Both the position numbers and the translations under genes were made by a program. The notes below the pieces were generated by a model. The model searched no databases, was not told the origin of the DNA, and saw nothing but the letters and a program-made list of their open reading frames with translations. From Hoylesella timonensis 4401737 = DSM 22865 = JCM 15640 (GTDB lineage: Bacteria > Bacteroidota > Bacteroidia > Bacteroidales > Bacteroidaceae): a DNA stretch of 64,000 nt. The DNA lies in assembly GCF_000455445.1 (NCBI RefSeq), contig NZ_HG417095.1, positions 77,317-141,316 of the forward strand. Reading direction: 5' to 3'. Shown piece by piece: positions 1-9,208 of the stretch; within the stretch, counting starts at the first letter, position 1, and each line of letters starts with the position of its first letter.

Positions 1-101
1 TGTCTTTCGTTGTAAAAATATCATTCATTTTTTTGCTTGTTTCTTTCTAATTATCAAATAAATACAGTATCTTTACCAAAAATATTTATTCATAACATAT
101 C

Positions 102-1670
102 ATGTACACACAAGAACAAGGATTATACATCGCACATGGACAGAATGGCCCGATTGTGTTGAACGGGGCAATGGTCAATCGACATGGCTTGGTGGCTGGC
201 GCAACAGGTACTGGCAAAACAGTTAGTTTGCAGGTAATGGCGGAATCTTTCTGTCAGGCTGGCGTGCCCTGCTTTATGGCTGATATGAAAGGCGATTTGT
301 CTGGTATTAGTCAGGCTGGTCATCTCACAGGCTTTATCGAGAAACGTATGGCAGAATTTGGCATACACAATCCCACGTTCCAATCTTGTCCTGTACGCTT
401 TTTTGATGTTTATGGTGAACAAGGGCATCCTATGCGCGCTACTATTTCAGAGATGGGACCAGAATTGTTGACACGACTTCTTGAACTCAACGACACGCAA
501 GCCGGTATTCTGAATATTGTGTTTCGTGTCGCGGACGAAAGGGGATTGTTAATAATTGACATGAAAGATTTGCGCTCCATGCTCGACTATGTTGGACAGC
601 ATGCAAAAGAGTACACCACGAAATATGGGAATATTTCTTCAGCCTCCATAGGAGCCATTCAACGTTTACTGCTTCAATTGGAAAGTCAGGGTGCCGATAA
701 GTTTTTTGGTGAGCCATCTTTTGATATTAACGACTTGTTACAGACCGAAGGGGGCAAGGGAATTATGAATGTTTTAGCAGCAGACAAATTGATGTTGCAA
801 CCAAAACTCTATTCTACTTTTCTGCTTTGGCTCATTTCAGAACTCTACACTGCATTGCCAGAAGTGGGCGATCAGCCATTACCTAAGTTAGTGTTCTTTT
901 TTGATGAAGCGCACATGCTTTTTGACGGAACATCTAAAGCGCTCATCGATAAGATAGAGCAGGTGATACGTCTTATCAGAAGTAAAGGAGTGGGCATCTT
1001 TTTGATTACCCAAAGTCCCACAGATATTCCCCTCAATATTCTTGGACAATTAGGCAATCGTGTACAACATGCACTGCGTGCCTATACGCCCAAAGATCAA
1101 AAAGCCGTAAGAGCTGCAGCTGAAACCTTTCGCGCTAATCCCGCTTTTAAGACAGAAGAGGCGATTACGAATCTTGAGACAGGCGAGGCACTGGTGTCGT
1201 TCTTAGATGCAATGGGAGCTCCTCAGGTAGTTGAACGTGCCAAAATGTTATTCCCGTTGAGTCAGATTGGAGCCATCACCGACGAACAACGTAAAACAAT
1301 CATCGCCCAATCGAAATTGGGGATTAAATACAATCAGCCGATTGACCGCGTGAGTGCCTATGAACAATTAATGCAGATGAAACAGCAAGCCGAACAAGAA
1401 GTGGCAGAAGATAGCGATAAAACAACTCCCACGAGTGCTGAACACAGTGGTAACACGCTATTCAGTAAGATTTTGAAATCCGTTATTACTGCCCTTACTG
1501 CCACATTTGCCTCTATCTTAGGCACTGCTGTATCTAATAAAGTGACAGGTAAAAAATCACGTTCCCGAACATCGACTACCGAACGTGCTGTTAAGAATGC
1601 CACTTCTGCAGCCGCGCGCACGATGACACGTGAAATAACCCGTAGCATTTTGGGTAATCTTGTCAAGTAG
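102..1670 (+). CDS. HerA-like / DUF853 family P-loop ATPase (YjgR type)
   Basis: A 522-residue cytoplasmic ATPase of the HerA/FtsK-like superfamily. A Walker A motif, GATGTGKT, lies at residues 33-40, and a Walker B motif, LVFFFDEA, at about 263-270. Near residue 327 comes FLITQSPTDIP, which fits the HerA-type sensor region. The C-terminal 110 residues are polar and Ser/Thr/Lys rich, with a short hydrophobic stretch (about 462-478) and no recognisable domain. Members of this family (E. coli YjgR) are conserved but their function is not settled; HerA relatives pump or unwind DNA. The gene is monocistronic: about 100 bases of AT-rich leader lie before it and a strong hairpin terminator follows. 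The ATG at 102 fits the family N-terminus. I am sure of the family and not of the role. Confidence 0.88.
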   Translation: MYTQEQGLYIAHGQNGPIVLNGAMVNRHGLVAGATGTGKTVSLQVMAESFCQAGVPCFMADMKGDLSGISQAGHLTGFIEKRMAEFGIHNPTFQSCPVRFFDVYGEQGHPMRATISEMGPELLTRLLELNDTQAGILNIVFRVADERGLLIIDMKDLRSMLDYVGQHAKEYTTKYGNISSASIGAIQRLLLQLESQGADKFFGEPSFDINDLLQTEGGKGIMNVLAADKLMLQPKLYSTFLLWLISELYTALPEVGDQPLPKLVFFFDEAHMLFDGTSKALIDKIEQVIRLIRSKGVGIFLITQSPTDIPLNILGQLGNRVQHALRAYTPKDQKAVRAAAETFRANPAFKTEEAITNLETGEALVSFLDAMGAPQVVERAKMLFPLSQIGAITDEQRKTIIAQSKLGIKYNQPIDRVSAYEQLMQMKQQAEQEVAEDSDKTTPTSAEHSGNTLFSKILKSVITALTATFASILGTAVSNKVTGKKSRSRTSTTERAVKNATSAAARTMTREITRSILGNLVK

Positions 1671-1756
1671 ATGACCGCATCAATAAGCTCAATTATTTTC
1701 TTAGATTAAAGTAGGAGTCATCTTCAACGTAGCTAACAGTTGTGCTTCTGTGCTGT

Positions 1757-1807
1757 ATGTGGGCGAAATAGACAAATAACCATGTTTATTTCGTCCACAT
1801 TTTTTTT
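1757..1807 (+). terminator. Rho-independent terminator after the DUF853 ATPase gene
   Basis: A 14-bp stem, ATGTGGGCGAAATA (1757-1770) with TATTTCGTCCACAT (1787-1800) and one G-T pair, is followed at once by a run of T residues (1800-1807). It reads as a terminator on the plus strand, 87 bases after the stop at 1670. Confidence 0.85.
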
Positions 1808-1819
1808 GTACACAGCATA

Positions 1820-1860
1820 TAAAAGAGATGGGTGGAAACGAGCATATCGTTCCACCCATC
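1820..1860 (-). terminator. Hairpin terminator for the minus-strand genes above 1.9 kb
   Basis: GATGGGTGGAAACG (1827-1840) pairs with CGTTCCACCCATC (1848-1860), with one bulged A. On the minus strand the stem is followed by TCTTTTATAT. It lies about 80 bases downstream of the 61-codon ORF ending at 1939, so it probably ends that transcript. It faces the plus-strand terminator at 1757-1807. Confidence 0.7.
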
Positions 1861-1938
1861 ATCGATTTTATCGTAGTGTATCTTATCGTCGTGTTATATT
1901 GATAATGTTGTTTTGTTCATCTTATTCTGTTAACAACG

Positions 1939-2124
1939 TTATGGTTCTTGTTTATAATCATCGGCAGACCATACAAGCCCATCATTATCCTCAAAACTAT
2001 CATTAAAGTCAAACTGCTTTGCACCTGCTGCATCGTCTTCTAACGACGCTACTACAGTTTTCAATAGATCGTCGGCGTTGATTTTAATTATGTTGATGAG
2101 GGGCTGTTGATATATCTTCTTCAT
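1939..2124 (-). CDS. Small acidic hypothetical protein (61 aa) behind a surface protein gene
   Basis: A 61-residue protein starting MKKIYQQPLINIIKIN and then rich in Asp, Glu and Ala. It has no signal peptide and no domain I recognise. The start, MKK-x-Y-x-x-P, followed by an alternating hydrophobic stretch, is the pattern of many small Bacteroidales proteins of unknown role. The gene starts 8 bases after the stop of the split secreted protein gene and is followed by a hairpin terminator on the same strand, so it looks like the last gene of that transcript. It could be a chance ORF, but spacing, codon pattern and terminator position argue that it is real. Confidence 0.55.
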   Translation of the reverse strand: MKKIYQQPLINIIKINADDLLKTVVASLEDDAAGAKQFDFNDSFEDNDGLVWSADDYKQEP

Positions 2125-2132
2125 TTGTTTGC

Positions 2133-3815
2133 TTATTTAATGATTTTCTTTCCGTTCTGAATATAGATGCCTTGAGGGAGGAGTTGTAGATTTCCCGTTG
2201 GGCTAACCATGCGTCCGTCAATGGTGTAGATGGGTGCATGTGATGGTGTGTTATCTTTAGCTTCGATTTGCTCAATACCCGTCACCGAACCATCCCAAAT
2301 CTTGAATTCGATACTCTTCGCCAAGTTGCCAGCCGATTGCATGGAGCGCAGGTAGGCACGGAAAGGCTTAAACGAAGCACCGTTAGATTTTACGTAATTG
2401 AATTTCTGTGTATTGAAACCGAAGATATAGTTCGTGTAATCTCCGTCTTTGGCTGGTAAGTTGCGATATTGGTAGGTGCCGATGAAGTCGCCTGTGGCAA
2501 TGTTGCTGGCAGGGATTTGCTTGTTGACAAACTCGATAGGCTTTTCATTGGCATCCGTGATAGCCTTGCTCGGTTCTATCAAATAAGGTGTGTCTGCTAT
2601 GGTAGAGGTCACCTCCTTAAATGTAGCCGTGTTGCCATCGGCGTTCTCGAACTTGTAAGCCTTTGATATGTTGAACTTGGACAGCTCTGTTGCGTTCATC
2701 GCGAAAGGCAGGCAGATGGTAGACATGCTGTGATATTTGCCGTTAGCATCTTGTCTACGGGCAAAGTTGCGGTCGAACCAAACCTTATCAGCCGTAAAGC
2801 CTTCCTTTACACCAAAGGTATAGCCGCTCTCCATGTATTGTTTCTTGTCATTTTTCAACCATACGCCGGTGTTTGCTTTGAATGAGCCATTGTCGTTTGT
2901 CAGCACACCACGGTCAGTAAGATAAAGCAGAGGCATATTTTTCCCTTCTACTAAGACGTTGCAAGGGTGTTCGTGCCCTTCAAGTGCAAAGGTAGTGTTT
3001 GCATTAACCTTTACCACACGATTGAGATTGTCTCCTCGGTCAAAGAGGCTGAACTTTTTTTCTTTTGTCAGGTCAACGTACGATGTGTTAATATCATCAT
3101 CACCTATATTATTGGGGGTGTAATTCGCAGATGTTTGGTAGTATCCATGCTGATTGGGACGCCACAGCATAAAAATGTCGCTCACCTCAAATTCTTGGTC
3201 AGAAGTGAGAATCATGTAGCCTCTCGATTCCATTTCTTGCCCTTGAATGTTTTCTATCTGAGTCATTCTAACTGGAAATTCCAATTTCAACCATCCACCA
3301 TTAGCCTCACGTTTTAGATAATCTACACGACCATGTTTATTAACCGTGCCGTATGCAGTATTTTTTGTAAGATCGGAAGTGTCGTCAATACCAACACCTG
3401 CTATGACGGCACCATCTGTTTCAACCATTTTGTACTTTTTATAAATATAGTCCCAAGCCTTGATACTCATTCGGACCTTAGCACCTTTTGGTGCACGTAC
3501 AATGGCTTGCAACAGTGTATAGGCTAAACCGTCCTTTTGTTCTTCGATTGTAGCAATAGGCATGAGTGCATTGATGGTAAGACGATATTTTCCATCTGCG
3601 CCTTTAGGAGCTACTACAACCTTGTCGTTACTAACTTGTCCTGTCCACCCTAAAGCGTTTTGTTTGTATTTGTTTCGGGCATATTGATTGTTGTTAGCAT
3701 CTGTGGTCTTGAATTCCTCCCACACAGGATCGAAAAGATATGTACCGTCGCCATTGTTTTTCACAAACATCACACCTTTGTTCATGTGCTGATTAAAATC
3801 ATTATAGCGATTCAA
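2133..3815 (-). CDS. C-terminal fragment of the split secreted protein, with T9SS-like sorting tail
   Basis: This 560-residue frame has only a TTG at its 5' end and no signal peptide, as expected for the distal half of a broken gene. The body contains repeated beta-type segments and a stretch around residues 320-480 that resembles the repetitive modules of Prevotella surface proteins. The last 40 residues (YTIDGRMV, then LPQGIYIQNGKKIIK) match the short T9SS type A-like C-terminal domain also seen in the proteins at 5.0-8.2 kb and 36.9-37.9 kb. This suggests export through the type IX system and attachment to the cell surface if the full-length protein is made. No catalytic motif was recognised. 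Confidence 0.65.
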   Translation of the reverse strand: MNRYNDFNQHMNKGVMFVKNNGDGTYLFDPVWEEFKTTDANNNQYARNKYKQNALGWTGQVSNDKVVVAPKGADGKYRLTINALMPIATIEEQKDGLAYTLLQAIVRAPKGAKVRMSIKAWDYIYKKYKMVETDGAVIAGVGIDDTSDLTKNTAYGTVNKHGRVDYLKREANGGWLKLEFPVRMTQIENIQGQEMESRGYMILTSDQEFEVSDIFMLWRPNQHGYYQTSANYTPNNIGDDDINTSYVDLTKEKKFSLFDRGDNLNRVVKVNANTTFALEGHEHPCNVLVEGKNMPLLYLTDRGVLTNDNGSFKANTGVWLKNDKKQYMESGYTFGVKEGFTADKVWFDRNFARRQDANGKYHSMSTICLPFAMNATELSKFNISKAYKFENADGNTATFKEVTSTIADTPYLIEPSKAITDANEKPIEFVNKQIPASNIATGDFIGTYQYRNLPAKDGDYTNYIFGFNTQKFNYVKSNGASFKPFRAYLRSMQSAGNLAKSIEFKIWDGSVTGIEQIEAKDNTPSHAPIYTIDGRMVSPTGNLQLLPQGIYIQNGKKIIK

Positions 3816-4432
3816 AAGGTTGGTGCGATAGTGAGCACTAATAGTTTTTGGTCAGCGAGTAGTGAGCCTTCGGTGGTGCTATAGCATTTAACTGTATTAT
3901 CGATGGGGCGAGGGATGCGAACCGTTTCGAGAACTTTACCAGTGTAGTCTTGGAAGAATAATTTAATACTGCTTTGCACATCCATATTCCACCAGCCACC
4001 GCCTTGAACTACAAAATCATCAAATTCTACCAAGTCATTCTTATCTTCATTAATATTTGAGTTGTAATAATGAAAGTGACAATAATTTGATAAATCATAC
4101 GGATTTCCATTGGCATCGGTTCCTACAACTTTAACAGATCCGGACGTTTTATAAATTACGCCATTATCTTTAACGGTTCCTATGCGCATGTGAAAATCTT
4201 TCCAGTTGTCGTTAGCTTCACGATTCACACGCTCGTTGACAAATGAAAATGTAATTTCACCGTGGAGGGTATACTTACCATAGGTATAATTTTTTGTCCT
4301 GTACGTGTACAACAATTCTTTCGGATTGTTCGTATTTACTGTCCATTCCCTGTTACCAGCCTTGGCTGTGACGGAGGACAGCAGTGCGAGGCACGTAATT
4401 AATAATGTGTAAAGATGTTTTCTTGTCATCAT
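3812..4432 (-). CDS. N-terminal fragment of the split secreted protein
   Basis: This fragment of about 206 residues starts best at the ATG at 4429 or 4432, because MTRKHLYTLLITCLALLSS followed by VTAKAG is a clean signal peptide. An upstream in-frame start at 4519 would add about 30 residues with no use for export. The mature part is rich in Asn, Tyr and Thr, with beta-type alternation (KLFFQDYTGKVLETVRIPRP), and ends abruptly at TGA after LTIAPTF. No enzyme motif was seen. A minus-strand CAAAAGTA (TACTTTTG when read on that strand) at 4578-4585 is a possible minus-7 promoter element. Confidence 0.6.
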   Translation of the reverse strand: MMTRKHLYTLLITCLALLSSVTAKAGNREWTVNTNNPKELLYTYRTKNYTYGKYTLHGEITFSFVNERVNREANDNWKDFHMRIGTVKDNGVIYKTSGSVKVVGTDANGNPYDLSNYCHFHYYNSNINEDKNDLVEFDDFVVQGGGWWNMDVQSSIKLFFQDYTGKVLETVRIPRPIDNTVKCYSTTEGSLLADQKLLVLTIAPTF

Positions 4433-4827
4433 TGTTATAAATGTGTTAATTAATTCTTCATACATGTTTGTCAAAAGGGTGATCACTAACAGCGTGTGTA
4501 ACATGTAGTCTATCATCAAGGCTTTTGCACAATCAGATAATATAAATTATCCAAGCTACTGCAAGTTAAATTTATTACAAAAGTATTCAGAAATTTAGAA
4601 AAATAATTACCTTTTCCTGAATTATTAAGAAACATTAACAAGTAGATATAGTCGTTAATAAAAAGGAGCGCTATTGTGAAAGACACTTAATTTATAAGCC
4701 TGCTTCGGAAAAGTGACGAAATGAGGAAAGTTCAATAAATCCTATAGTATGAGGATATTATAATGCCAAACGGCTCATCATTTTCATGATATTTCAAGGT
4801 CATGTTAGCTGTATTTCTATCTCATAG

Positions 4828-4896
4828 TATCAAGCATCTTGGAGTGTACGAATAAGGGGTTTAATGTGTGTTGATAGAAAAGGTTACCTCTGTGGG
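4828..4896. repeat. 69-bp direct repeat, copy A (downstream edge of the glycan locus)
   Basis: Starts TATCAAGCATCTTGGAGTGT and ends CTCTGTGGG. It matches copy B at 15713-15781 in the same orientation at 62 of 69 positions by eye count, without gaps. The two copies lie just outside the two ends of the six-gene SusCD locus. No ORF or strong hairpin is visible inside it. Confidence 0.85.
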
Positions 4897-4921
4897 ATAC
4901 AAGAAGCCTTTTATAGATTAT

Positions 4922-4968
4922 AAAAAAACGACAGACTATCTATCTTTGGAGACGGTCTGTCGCTTTTT
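4922..4968 (-). terminator. Terminator of the SusCD-GH85 operon
   Basis: CGACAGAC (4929-4936) pairs with GTCTGTCG (4955-4962). The stem is flanked by A7 on the left and T5 on the right, so it can work in both directions. On the minus strand it follows the GH85 stop (5014) by about 50 bases and is followed by a T run. Confidence 0.75.
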
Positions 4969-5013
4969 ACATATAGGATGAGCTGATGCTCATACATTCA
5001 AATTCATAGACTA

Positions 5014-8000
5014 TTATTTAACAACAAATTTGCATCCTTTTACAACATATACTCCTGCTGGAATTTTTGTTTTTTCGCCCGCACGGCGTATCATCTGCCC
5101 AGAGAGGTTGTAGATGTTGTTTTCTGAAAGAGTCTTTTCATCTACATTAACTGTATTGATACTATTAGGTAAATTGAAGTGTGGAATTACCAGTAGATTG
5201 CTGTTCACAAGTTTTGCTGGAATCGTGTAGCTTTCACCTGTGAACTCGAGCTTGTCTTCCCACCATTGGCGATTACCATTATCATCATATTTGCCGTCAC
5301 CTGCGTAGTTGTATTCGTTTCTGAGATTGTAACCGTGACGTACGGTAGCACCTGTGATATTGTAATTTTGTTCAGGTTTGAATGTTAATGGCAAGTCCTT
5401 ACCATATTCAGCTGTGGCGTTCATCTCGGTGGTAAGTATATTGCCGTTCTTTTCTACCGTGCCGTTCTTAGCATCAGCGCCCAATTTTCCTTCTGCAGCA
5501 TGGACATTGATAAGTACATCAATGATATCACCTCCGTTTTGGTAAATCAAATTACGAGGATCATCGTTTCCTCCTGGTTTTAAGCTATTCCAATCGAGTT
5601 TGAAGCGCATGCGGTAGATGCCAGGTGTGATGTCGACAGGTACTCTAAATGGCGCCATTTTGATATTGTTAGGTTTAGGGAACTCTGATTTGTAGAAACG
5701 TGTTCCATCACTCTTGTACCAAGTGTTCTCATCGTTGTTGGAATTGTGTGCCGAGAAGCTCACCACTTCACAGTTATCTTCACGAGTCGGCTTGCAGTTG
5801 GCATCAAAAGAAATACCTGTTTCAGCATCGAAGTCACCAGAGTTATCCCAGTCAATGTAAGCATAACCACTCATCCATAGAGCACTATAATCGATATACG
5901 GTGTGTAGGTCTCGCCAGCAACTACATCGAAGAGAGCCTTCTCTGTGGCATCAAGATAGAGTTGCTTGGTAATACGTGACTGTATATCGTTATTTGGGAA
6001 CTTTTGTAGTGTTCCGTCGTTACTATAGAGACCGATGTGCATCATGTAGCGGTCTTCACGTGTGTGAGGAGTTTTTTTATTGAAGTTAATGTCGTAAATA
6101 CCAGTGTTTCCTGAAACATCTGAAGGATCAACAATCTCATCGGGGGTTCCCTTGTTTACCGTAAACCACTTGATTTCTGATTTAGTCTTAAGATCTGTAG
6201 AAACAGCTCGTACACCTATTTCCATAGTTTCTGCATCTGCAGCAAAAGGTACTTTTGATACGATTGTAGCCCATTGAGAGGTACGTCCAACCTCTAAGAT
6301 GTCTCCAGTTTCAGTTTTGCATACTATTTCAAAGTGGTCAATGTCATTGGCCTCGTTAAAACAGCGTCCATACTCATCAGGGGTCGCATCAACTTTCCAG
6401 TGTATTTTGAGCGTTATGTTATCAACGTCTTCGGCCACTGTGGTTGCGGAAAGAATTTCTTTGATACCCTTTGGTGTTTTGACCGTGTTGTCGTTGAGTT
6501 CAATCTTACCTACAAGGATATCTGCATTACCTTTTATGCGGAGTGCGATACGTTCAATCGTTCCTTGCCCCAAATCAGCTAACTTGATGGTGTTCTCGTG
6601 CCAGTTACTTCCAATTGCCCCAGCAGCGTATTCCTTCCATGTGCCGTCTACTTTTAATAGTAGCGATAGTGTTGCATTGCCTTCTAACGATTTTGTGGCA
6701 ATCTTTGCTATAGGTTCTGTTCCAAGCTGCATCTGTGTCTTATACAGAATGATGTCAGCACCTTCAGCGCCTGCATTGCCTTTCAAACTTAAGCATGAAC
6801 CTCCGACATAAGCATCAGTATGATAGAAAGATGCCTTAATTGTGGAGTTCACATTTGTGGTACCAGCCTTGTAGATGAGCCATCGGTAAGTGGGAACCAC
6901 ATCTTGTGCAGCCATATTATACCAGCCACCTTTTGTTTGTTTCACGCCGTTCAAGTAATAATAATTTCCATTGCCAAGGTTGAAGTGTGTAGCAAATGCC
7001 TGCTTGCCTTGTATGGTTGAACGTTCTGGGAAGAATTCCGCCATACCGCAGAAGCTTGCCAGTTTATCAGCATAAGTAGCAGAGGTGCTGCCACTAAGCG
7101 AAGGTCTATTGGCTGGATTGCCATTACCACCAGAAATGAAATGTTCCTGCATCAGTTGGTAGTCTGCTTGCCATTTCTCTGGTGTGGCTCCTTCAGATTT
7201 GTCGTAGATATGGGTACGTTCGTGTTCTCCCCATACAATCAGTCCCATTTTATCAGCGCCAGGTTTAGCCAGACGTGTCCATGTGCGATCCATGCGCAGG
7301 ATGTGTACACCTTGGTATACTCTGTCTGTGCCACCACAAAACTGTTCGGCTATGGACTGTGAGTTATCAATGTTGTCTGAAATGTCTCCACCCGAGTAGT
7401 TGAGGAAACACTCGTGAACAGGCTCTTCTTTCGTGCCGACAAGATATTTGGCGTTGCTCTCATTTAATGACGACTCATTAGTGTAAATCAACGAGTTGTA
7501 GTCTAAGAAGTTGCGTTCTTTGGCCTTTTTGTACAGTGCTTTATGGAAAGCTATCACGTCAGCATTTGTGTAGCCATGTGCCTCCCAGTTATACACAATG
7601 CCGTCAGACCCGAAAAACATCAAAGCATTAATCATGGGCTCAACGTAAACATATTTGCCATTTTCTTTGGTGGAGATGAGCTGAATCCATTTTGTATCAT
7701 CCGCACCACCAAATGTGGATTCAAAGAACATTTGACCTGACATACAACGGCTACCGTTTTTGTGAGCAGCGTCTACCCAAGATCCAGGAGCTTGGAAGAA
7801 GCCGTGGTTCCATGATCCGAAAGCTTCGGTGTAGTTCCACATGGTATAGACGTCGGAGTGTCCCAATTCATCACTTGGATACCCATGGTATCCATGAAGC
7901 CCATTGCCCATTGGTGTACACATGAATAATTTACGATAATCGTACAGATTTGTCAGCAAATGATCTTTGGGGTTGACCAACTGGCGACGTTGCACGTGTG

Positions 8001-8217
8001 AGCGGATGAACTCCAGATCATCGAGTGAGATACCAGCATCTTTAAACTGTTGATCTGTAGGATAATTGCGTCCTTCTTTCTGAGCTTGTAAAAAGAGTTG
8101 TAGAATTGTCTCAGGTACTACACTGTCAAACTCGTAGAATCCGTTTTTTGCGATGCCATTCATGGAGGTTATCGCCAAAATGATAAACAGAAGTAAATGT
8201 TTTGTCATTTTCATCAT
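5014..8217 (-). CDS. Secreted GH85 endo-beta-N-acetylglucosaminidase with T9SS tail
   Basis: A 1067-residue exported glycosidase. A signal peptide covers about residues 1-23. Residues 95-400 carry the GH85 pattern: GSWVDAAHKNGSRCMSGQ at 145-162 and then SDGIVYNWEAHGY, in which N210 and E212 form the N-x-E pair that GH85 enzymes use for substrate-assisted catalysis. GH85 enzymes cut the GlcNAc-beta-1,4-GlcNAc core of N-glycans. Behind the barrel come beta-sandwich and Fn3-like regions (about 480-700), a GEVED-like module (YIDWDNSGDFDAETG near 785) and a T9SS-like C-terminus (IYNLSGQMI, then PAGVYVVKG). It is the last gene of the operon, 28 bases behind a discoidin lipoprotein, and the only clear enzyme in it. 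Family assignment is by motif; high-mannose or complex glycan preference cannot be told. Confidence 0.82.
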   Translation of the reverse strand: MMKMTKHLLLFIILAITSMNGIAKNGFYEFDSVVPETILQLFLQAQKEGRNYPTDQQFKDAGISLDDLEFIRSHVQRRQLVNPKDHLLTNLYDYRKLFMCTPMGNGLHGYHGYPSDELGHSDVYTMWNYTEAFGSWNHGFFQAPGSWVDAAHKNGSRCMSGQMFFESTFGGADDTKWIQLISTKENGKYVYVEPMINALMFFGSDGIVYNWEAHGYTNADVIAFHKALYKKAKERNFLDYNSLIYTNESSLNESNAKYLVGTKEEPVHECFLNYSGGDISDNIDNSQSIAEQFCGGTDRVYQGVHILRMDRTWTRLAKPGADKMGLIVWGEHERTHIYDKSEGATPEKWQADYQLMQEHFISGGNGNPANRPSLSGSTSATYADKLASFCGMAEFFPERSTIQGKQAFATHFNLGNGNYYYLNGVKQTKGGWYNMAAQDVVPTYRWLIYKAGTTNVNSTIKASFYHTDAYVGGSCLSLKGNAGAEGADIILYKTQMQLGTEPIAKIATKSLEGNATLSLLLKVDGTWKEYAAGAIGSNWHENTIKLADLGQGTIERIALRIKGNADILVGKIELNDNTVKTPKGIKEILSATTVAEDVDNITLKIHWKVDATPDEYGRCFNEANDIDHFEIVCKTETGDILEVGRTSQWATIVSKVPFAADAETMEIGVRAVSTDLKTKSEIKWFTVNKGTPDEIVDPSDVSGNTGIYDINFNKKTPHTREDRYMMHIGLYSNDGTLQKFPNNDIQSRITKQLYLDATEKALFDVVAGETYTPYIDYSALWMSGYAYIDWDNSGDFDAETGISFDANCKPTREDNCEVVSFSAHNSNNDENTWYKSDGTRFYKSEFPKPNNIKMAPFRVPVDITPGIYRMRFKLDWNSLKPGGNDDPRNLIYQNGGDIIDVLINVHAAEGKLGADAKNGTVEKNGNILTTEMNATAEYGKDLPLTFKPEQNYNITGATVRHGYNLRNEYNYAGDGKYDDNGNRQWWEDKLEFTGESYTIPAKLVNSNLLVIPHFNLPNSINTVNVDEKTLSENNIYNLSGQMIRRAGEKTKIPAGVYVVKGCKFVVK

Positions 8218-8245
8218 TTTTAGTTTTTGAAGTTAATAATATAGG

Positions 8246-9199
8246 TTAATGATAAACAGCAAGCTCTGCCATTCTTATTTTTTCACTGAACCCCTCGTGG
8301 AATACAATCTTTACGTATTCTACTTCTAAAGGTGAGTAAAGCCTCAAAACCAATGGACTATATGCCGATGGTAATGGAAACTCAACAATGCCAAGCGATT
8401 GCCATTCCTCACCGTCATTACTTGTGAATAATTCAATAATTTTTGGACTGCCGCTATAATCTCCATTGTTGTCGTATGGCCATATGGCAAGACCACTTAA
8501 TACTGATTTCTTATTGAATCGTACTTGTAACCAGCCCTCTTTTTCACAGAACCATTGTGTGTTAGGTCTACTGTCGTAAAGTCGACGTAGGTGGTTGGAG
8601 CGAACGTTAGCTTTCAGTGTGAAGAGATTGATTGGGTAAGGTGTTATACCGTTCGTAGAACCTTGGAAGATGTTACGAACTTGTTTGCTGATGGTCCAGT
8701 AACATACATCTCGGCCTTTCAGGATTTCTATGCCACTGTTAGTGGTGATTTGTAATGCTATGATACCTTCTCCTTTCAGGCTCTCTACATCTTTAGTTTG
8801 TTCCAGCGATATGCGTAATGGTTTGGTGGAAATTGTTTTTCCTGCAGGTATCACTACACTTTGCTCGAGCATTTTTACCGATCCTGTTGGTAATGGAGTC
8901 TTTAGAGTGTCATATTCGTGAGCTACTATCGGGCTCTCCGTAACGCTTACAGTAATGTCATGTGACACTTCCTTGGATAGGTGTACATAAAACTCAACCG
9001 TATCTTTTGGCATGATAATGGATGTGGGTGATTGTACCACTTCAGATCGCTCTACCATACCATTTTTGAGAGTCGTAAACACATAGAGTTTGGGTGAGTA
9101 GTCTTCTGGATCTTCTGATTGATCGCAACCTATTGTTATAAAAGATATTAGCAGTAATAAACTTGCCAGTATGTTGATAATACAGTATTTTGTTCTCAT
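8246..9199 (-). CDS. Surface lipoprotein: DUF1735-like domain plus F5/8 type C (discoidin) domain
   Basis: A 317-residue lipoprotein with lipobox FITIGC (C25), followed by DQSEDPED, an acidic stretch like the lipoprotein export signals that place Bacteroidota lipoproteins on the surface. Residues 40-165 are beta-rich with the DUF1735 pattern (PAGKTISTKPLRISL, ESLKGEGIIAL). Residues 185-317 read as a discoidin-type carbohydrate-binding fold (RLYDSRPNTQWFCE, IIELFTSNDGEEWQSLG, YVKIVFHEG). It is probably a surface glycan-binding protein feeding SusCD. It sits 9 bases after the shorter DUF1735 lipoprotein gene and 28 bases before the GH85 gene. Confidence 0.78.
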   Translation of the reverse strand: MRTKYCIINILASLLLLISFITIGCDQSEDPEDYSPKLYVFTTLKNGMVERSEVVQSPTSIIMPKDTVEFYVHLSKEVSHDITVSVTESPIVAHEYDTLKTPLPTGSVKMLEQSVVIPAGKTISTKPLRISLEQTKDVESLKGEGIIALQITTNSGIEILKGRDVCYWTISKQVRNIFQGSTNGITPYPINLFTLKANVRSNHLRRLYDSRPNTQWFCEKEGWLQVRFNKKSVLSGLAIWPYDNNGDYSGSPKIIELFTSNDGEEWQSLGIVEFPLPSAYSPLVLRLYSPLEVEYVKIVFHEGFSEKIRMAELAVYH

Positions 9200-9208
9200 T
9201 ATAATAGT

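Larger units (their letters stand above)
2133..4432 (-). pseudogene. Large T9SS-type secreted surface protein, interrupted by a one-base frameshift
   Basis: Two minus-strand frames together read as one protein of about 767 residues: an N-terminal part (4432 to 3812) and a C-terminal part (3815 to 2133). The frames overlap by about 50 bases. Inserting one A into the A5 run (T5 on the plus strand, 3845-3849) joins them as ADQKTISAHYRTNLLNRYND without a stop. The joined product has a signal peptide at the start and a T9SS-like tail at the end, as a complete exported protein should. Possible explanations are a true loss-of-function mutation, a homopolymer sequencing error, phase variation, or a programmed minus-1 slip on the A run. 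I cannot assign a function; the body looks like beta-rich adhesin-type sequence. Confidence 0.75.
4433..5013. other. Intergenic region with promoter-like element, repeat copy A and terminator
   Basis: The gap has no credible gene. From left to right it holds a possible minus-strand minus-7 element at 4578-4585, AT-rich sequence, direct repeat copy A (4828-4896) and a minus-strand terminator for the GH85 operon (4922-4968). The stretch 4600-4820 shows nothing I can name. Confidence 0.6.

Noticed and set aside
1740..2006. 88-codon plus-strand ORF between terminators
   Set aside because: It runs through the hairpin terminators and is antisense to the 61-codon ORF.
3840..3855. Programmed minus-1 frameshifting as the preferred explanation of the split surface gene
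   Set aside because: An A5 run is a weak slip site, and I see no downstream stem-loop that would promote it; kept only as an alternative.
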